Shown: piece after piece, positions 4,162 through 6,524 of the stretch
How positions within the stretch are numbered: position 1 is the first letter of the stretch
How the letters are laid out: each line of letters starts with the position of its first letter
DNA from: Pseudomonadales bacterium
Lineage (GTDB): Bacteria; Pseudomonadota; Gammaproteobacteria; Steroidobacterales; Steroidobacteraceae
Direction of reading: 5' to 3'
DNA: 6,524 nt
Assembly: GCA_020442965.1 (NCBI GenBank)
Contig: JAGRJB010000285.1
Coordinates: 1 to 6,524, forward strand
The notes under the pieces: model-generated
What the model was told of the DNA's origin: nothing
The model's database searches: none
Seen by the model: only the letters and a program-made list of their open reading frames with translations
Program-made: the position numbers and the translations under genes

Positions 4162-6524
4162 ATGAGCAAGCCCGACCTCGTTTTGATCGACGGTTCGTCG
4201 TATCTATACCGCGCCTTTCACGCGTTACCGCCGTTTACCAGTTCGCGGGGCGAGCCCACCGGCGCGGTCTTCGGTGTGCTCAACATGCTCACCAAGTTCC
4301 TGCGCGAGTATCCGGTGGAACAGATCGCGGTGGTATTCGACGCGCCCGGCAAGACCTTTCGCGATGAGCTATTTGCCGAGTACAAAGCGCATCGGCCACC
4401 CATGCCCGATGATCTGCGGGCACAGATCGAGCCGTTGCTCGAAGCGGTACGCAGCCTGGGACTGCCGGTCATCCGCCTGGCTGGCGTCGAGGCGGACGAC
4501 GTCATCGGTACGCTCGCTTGCTCGGCAGCCACGAGTGGCTTGCAGGTGCTCATTTCCACGGGCGACAAAGACATGGCACAACTGGTCGACCCCCACGTAA
4601 CCCTGATCAACACCATGAGCAATACAGTGCTCGATCGGCAGGGCGTCAAAAACAAGTTCGACGTCTGGCCGGAACAGATCATCGACTACCTGGCGCTGGT
4701 CGGGGACAGCTCGGACAACATACCTGGCATCGACAAAGTGGGCCCGAAGACCGCGGCGAAGTGGTTAGGCCAGTATCACTCGCTGGACGCCATCATCGAG
4801 CACGCCGCCGATATCCCCGGCAAGGTGGGCGAGAACTTGCGTGCCGGGCTCGCTACGCTGGAGCTGGCGCGCAAGCTGGCAACGATACGGACCGACGTCG
4901 AGTTGCCGTTGAGCCTGGCGGAACTCAACCGCGGCGCGCCGGACACCGAATCGCTGCGTGCGCTCTATACACGACTGGAACTACGCTCGCTCCTCAAGCA
5001 GCTGGACGGCGGCGCCACTGACGCCTCGAGCGCTGCGCCAGCGGCAGTCGCCGCGGACACGACCGGCAAGACATCGCCCGCAGCCGCGCGCTCTGCCGTC
5101 CCGCGGCATTATGAAATGATCACTAGTGCAGCGATGCTCGACGCGTGGCTACAGCGCCTCGGCGAGTGTGAGTTGTTTGCCTTCGACACCGAGACGACGA
5201 GCCTCGACTACATGCAGGCCGAAATCGTGGGTGTTTCTTTTTGCATCGAGCCAGGCAAATCTGCCTACGTTCCCTTGCGACATGATTTCGCCGGCGCACC
5301 CACCCAACTTGATCGTGATGCGACGCTCGCCAAACTCAAACCATTGCTGGAGGCTACCCGCCCGGGCAAGGTGGGACACCACCTCAAGTACGACGCGCAC
5401 GTGCTCGCGAATCATGGCATCGCGCTCGCCGGCATGCGCTACGACACAATGCTGGAGTCTTATGTGTGGAACAGCGTCGCCACGCGCCATGACATGGACT
5501 CCGTGGCGCTGATCTACCTTGGCGTCAATACGATCCACTACGAAGCAGTCGCTGGCAAAGGCGCCAAACAGATACCGTTCAGCCAGGTACCGCTCGAAGC
5601 GGCCACCGAATACGCAGCGGAGGATTCCGATATCACCTTGCAGTTGCATCAGGCCCTGTGGCCCCAGATCGAGTCGGTGCCAAGCTTGAGGAGACTCTAC
5701 GAAGAGATAGAACAGCCACTCGTACCGGTGCTGCTGCAAATGGAAACCACCGGCGTTCTCATCGATCGCAAGATGCTGCGATCGCAAAGTGGTGAGCTGG
5801 CGCAGCGCCTGCAGGAACTACAGGCCGAGGCGCATACCGAGGCAGGCCAGGAATTCAATCTCGATTCGCCCAAACAACTGCAGCAGATTCTGTTCGAGAA
5901 GCTCAATCTGCCGGTCACCCGTAAGACACCCAAGGGACAACCGTCGACCGCTGAGGATGTGCTGGAGGAACTCGCTGCCAGTTATCCGTTGCCCAAACTG
6001 ATTCTGGAGTACCGCGGACTGGCAAAGCTGCGCTCGACCTATACCGAGAAATTGCCGCAGCAGATCAACGAGCGCACGGGTCGCGTTCACACCTCGTATC
6101 ACCAGGCGGTGGCACAGACCGGACGGCTCTCATCCACCGACCCCAATCTACAGAACATTCCAGTCCGCACCGCGGAGGGACGGCGGATTCGTCAGGCGTT
6201 TATTGCACCACGCGATTATGTCCTGATGGCAGCTGACTACTCACAAATCGAACTGCGAATCATGGCGCATCTCTCGCAGGACGAGGGACTCCTGCAGGCA
6301 TTCGCGCGCGATCAGGACATTCATCAGGCGACTGCTGCCGAAGTGTTCGGGATCGACATCGCGGCAGTCAGCAGCGAACAACGACGATCCGCGAAGGCGA
6401 TCAATTTCGGGCTGATCTATGGGATGAGTGCGTTCGGGCTGGCGCGTCAGCTCGGCATCGATCGAGGCTCGGCCGCCAATTACGTCGATCTGTATTTTAC
6501 GCGCTATCCCGGCGTGAAGCGCTA
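4162..6524 (+). CDS. polA: DNA polymerase I, N-terminal ~787 codons (3' end outside the window)
   Basis: DNA polymerase I removes RNA primers, fills gaps and does repair synthesis in the cytoplasm. The frame is open from ATG 4162 to the window edge; E. coli Pol I has 928 residues, so about 130-140 are missing. The 5' nuclease domain (about 1-280) has the conserved start LVLIDGSSYLYRAFHALP, the acidic cluster VEADD (Glu110, Asp112, Asp113), TGDKD (Asp135, Asp137) and GDSSDNIPG (Asp182, Asp185) before a helix-hairpin-helix. An Ala-rich linker covers 283-314. The 3'-5' exonuclease keeps Asp342, Glu344, Asp411, Tyr484 and Asp488, so proofreading should be active. The polymerase domain has TGRLSSTDPNLQNIP, motif A with Asp692 and Glu697 (DYSQIELR), and the O-helix RRSAKAINFGLIYG with Arg741, Lys745, Phe749 and Tyr753. 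Phe749 is the equivalent of E. coli Phe762. The motif C aspartate lies beyond the window. No Shine-Dalgarno precedes the start, but the conserved N-terminus fixes it. Confidence 0.99.
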   Translation, partial: MSKPDLVLIDGSSYLYRAFHALPPFTSSRGEPTGAVFGVLNMLTKFLREYPVEQIAVVFDAPGKTFRDELFAEYKAHRPPMPDDLRAQIEPLLEAVRSLGLPVIRLAGVEADDVIGTLACSAATSGLQVLISTGDKDMAQLVDPHVTLINTMSNTVLDRQGVKNKFDVWPEQIIDYLALVGDSSDNIPGIDKVGPKTAAKWLGQYHSLDAIIEHAADIPGKVGENLRAGLATLELARKLATIRTDVELPLSLAELNRGAPDTESLRALYTRLELRSLLKQLDGGATDASSAAPAAVAADTTGKTSPAAARSAVPRHYEMITSAAMLDAWLQRLGECELFAFDTETTSLDYMQAEIVGVSFCIEPGKSAYVPLRHDFAGAPTQLDRDATLAKLKPLLEATRPGKVGHHLKYDAHVLANHGIALAGMRYDTMLESYVWNSVATRHDMDSVALIYLGVNTIHYEAVAGKGAKQIPFSQVPLEAATEYAAEDSDITLQLHQALWPQIESVPSLRRLYEEIEQPLVPVLLQMETTGVLIDRKMLRSQSGELAQRLQELQAEAHTEAGQEFNLDSPKQLQQILFEKLNLPVTRKTPKGQPSTAEDVLEELAASYPLPKLILEYRGLAKLRSTYTEKLPQQINERTGRVHTSYHQAVAQTGRLSSTDPNLQNIPVRTAEGRRIRQAFIAPRDYVLMAADYSQIELRIMAHLSQDEGLLQAFARDQDIHQATAAEVFGIDIAAVSSEQRRSAKAINFGLIYGMSAFGLARQLGIDRGSAANYVDLYFTRYPGVKR

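Noticed and set aside
3764..4165. Plus-strand frame of 133 codons ending just after the polA start
   Set aside because: Antisense to the conserved start of the DUF1800 gene; low-complexity Arg/Ala-rich product with no recognisable motif.
4144..4169. Minus-strand promoter for the DUF1800 operon (TTGCTC and TATAGC)
   Set aside because: Both hexamers match poorly and the spacing is about 14 bases, so I do not call a promoter.
5149..5787. 212-codon minus-strand frame inside polA
   Set aside because: Fully antisense to the conserved 3'-5' exonuclease region of polA, with no recognisable domain or ribosome site.

Overview
The window suggests a GC-rich (roughly 60% by eye) proteobacterium, most likely a gammaproteobacterium. 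It carries an LptM-type lipoprotein, a YdiI/MenI-type thioesterase, and a DNA polymerase I whose visible part follows the Escherichia coli enzyme closely through all three domains. The ArgH fragment has the 'LPSGYxRDLQ' signature that I associate from memory with the Xanthomonadales/Bacteroidetes-type argininosuccinate lyase. I cannot assign a genus.

The layout is three transcription blocks with almost no spare DNA. Block 1 (+ strand, 1-1496) holds the 3' end of argH, a hotdog acyl-CoA thioesterase, a small DUF4870-like membrane protein and lptM. It is tightly packed: ATGA overlap, 23-base gap, 8-base overlap. Block 2 (- strand, 4100 down to 1510) is a two-gene operon, a DUF1800 protein followed by a Tat-exported DUF1501 protein, joined by an ATGA overlap. 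Block 3 (+ strand, 4162 to the window end) is polA, cut by the window edge after about 787 codons. Blocks 1 and 2 converge with a 13-base gap. Blocks 2 and 3 diverge from a 61-base spacer that contains a perfect 7-bp inverted repeat and a TATACT hexamer just before the polA start.

Functionally, block 1 mixes arginine biosynthesis, thioester hydrolysis and an outer-membrane LPS-assembly accessory lipoprotein. Block 3 is DNA repair and Okazaki-fragment processing. The least understood part is block 2. DUF1800/DUF1501 pairs are widespread but have no settled function; here only the DUF1501 partner shows an export signal, which suggests co-export of a complex. I see no RNA gene, CRISPR array, insertion sequence or other mobile element, and no stretch over 300 bases without a gene. 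I do not see clear evidence of a wholly new system. The best leads are the DUF1800/DUF1501 module and the compact polA control region.
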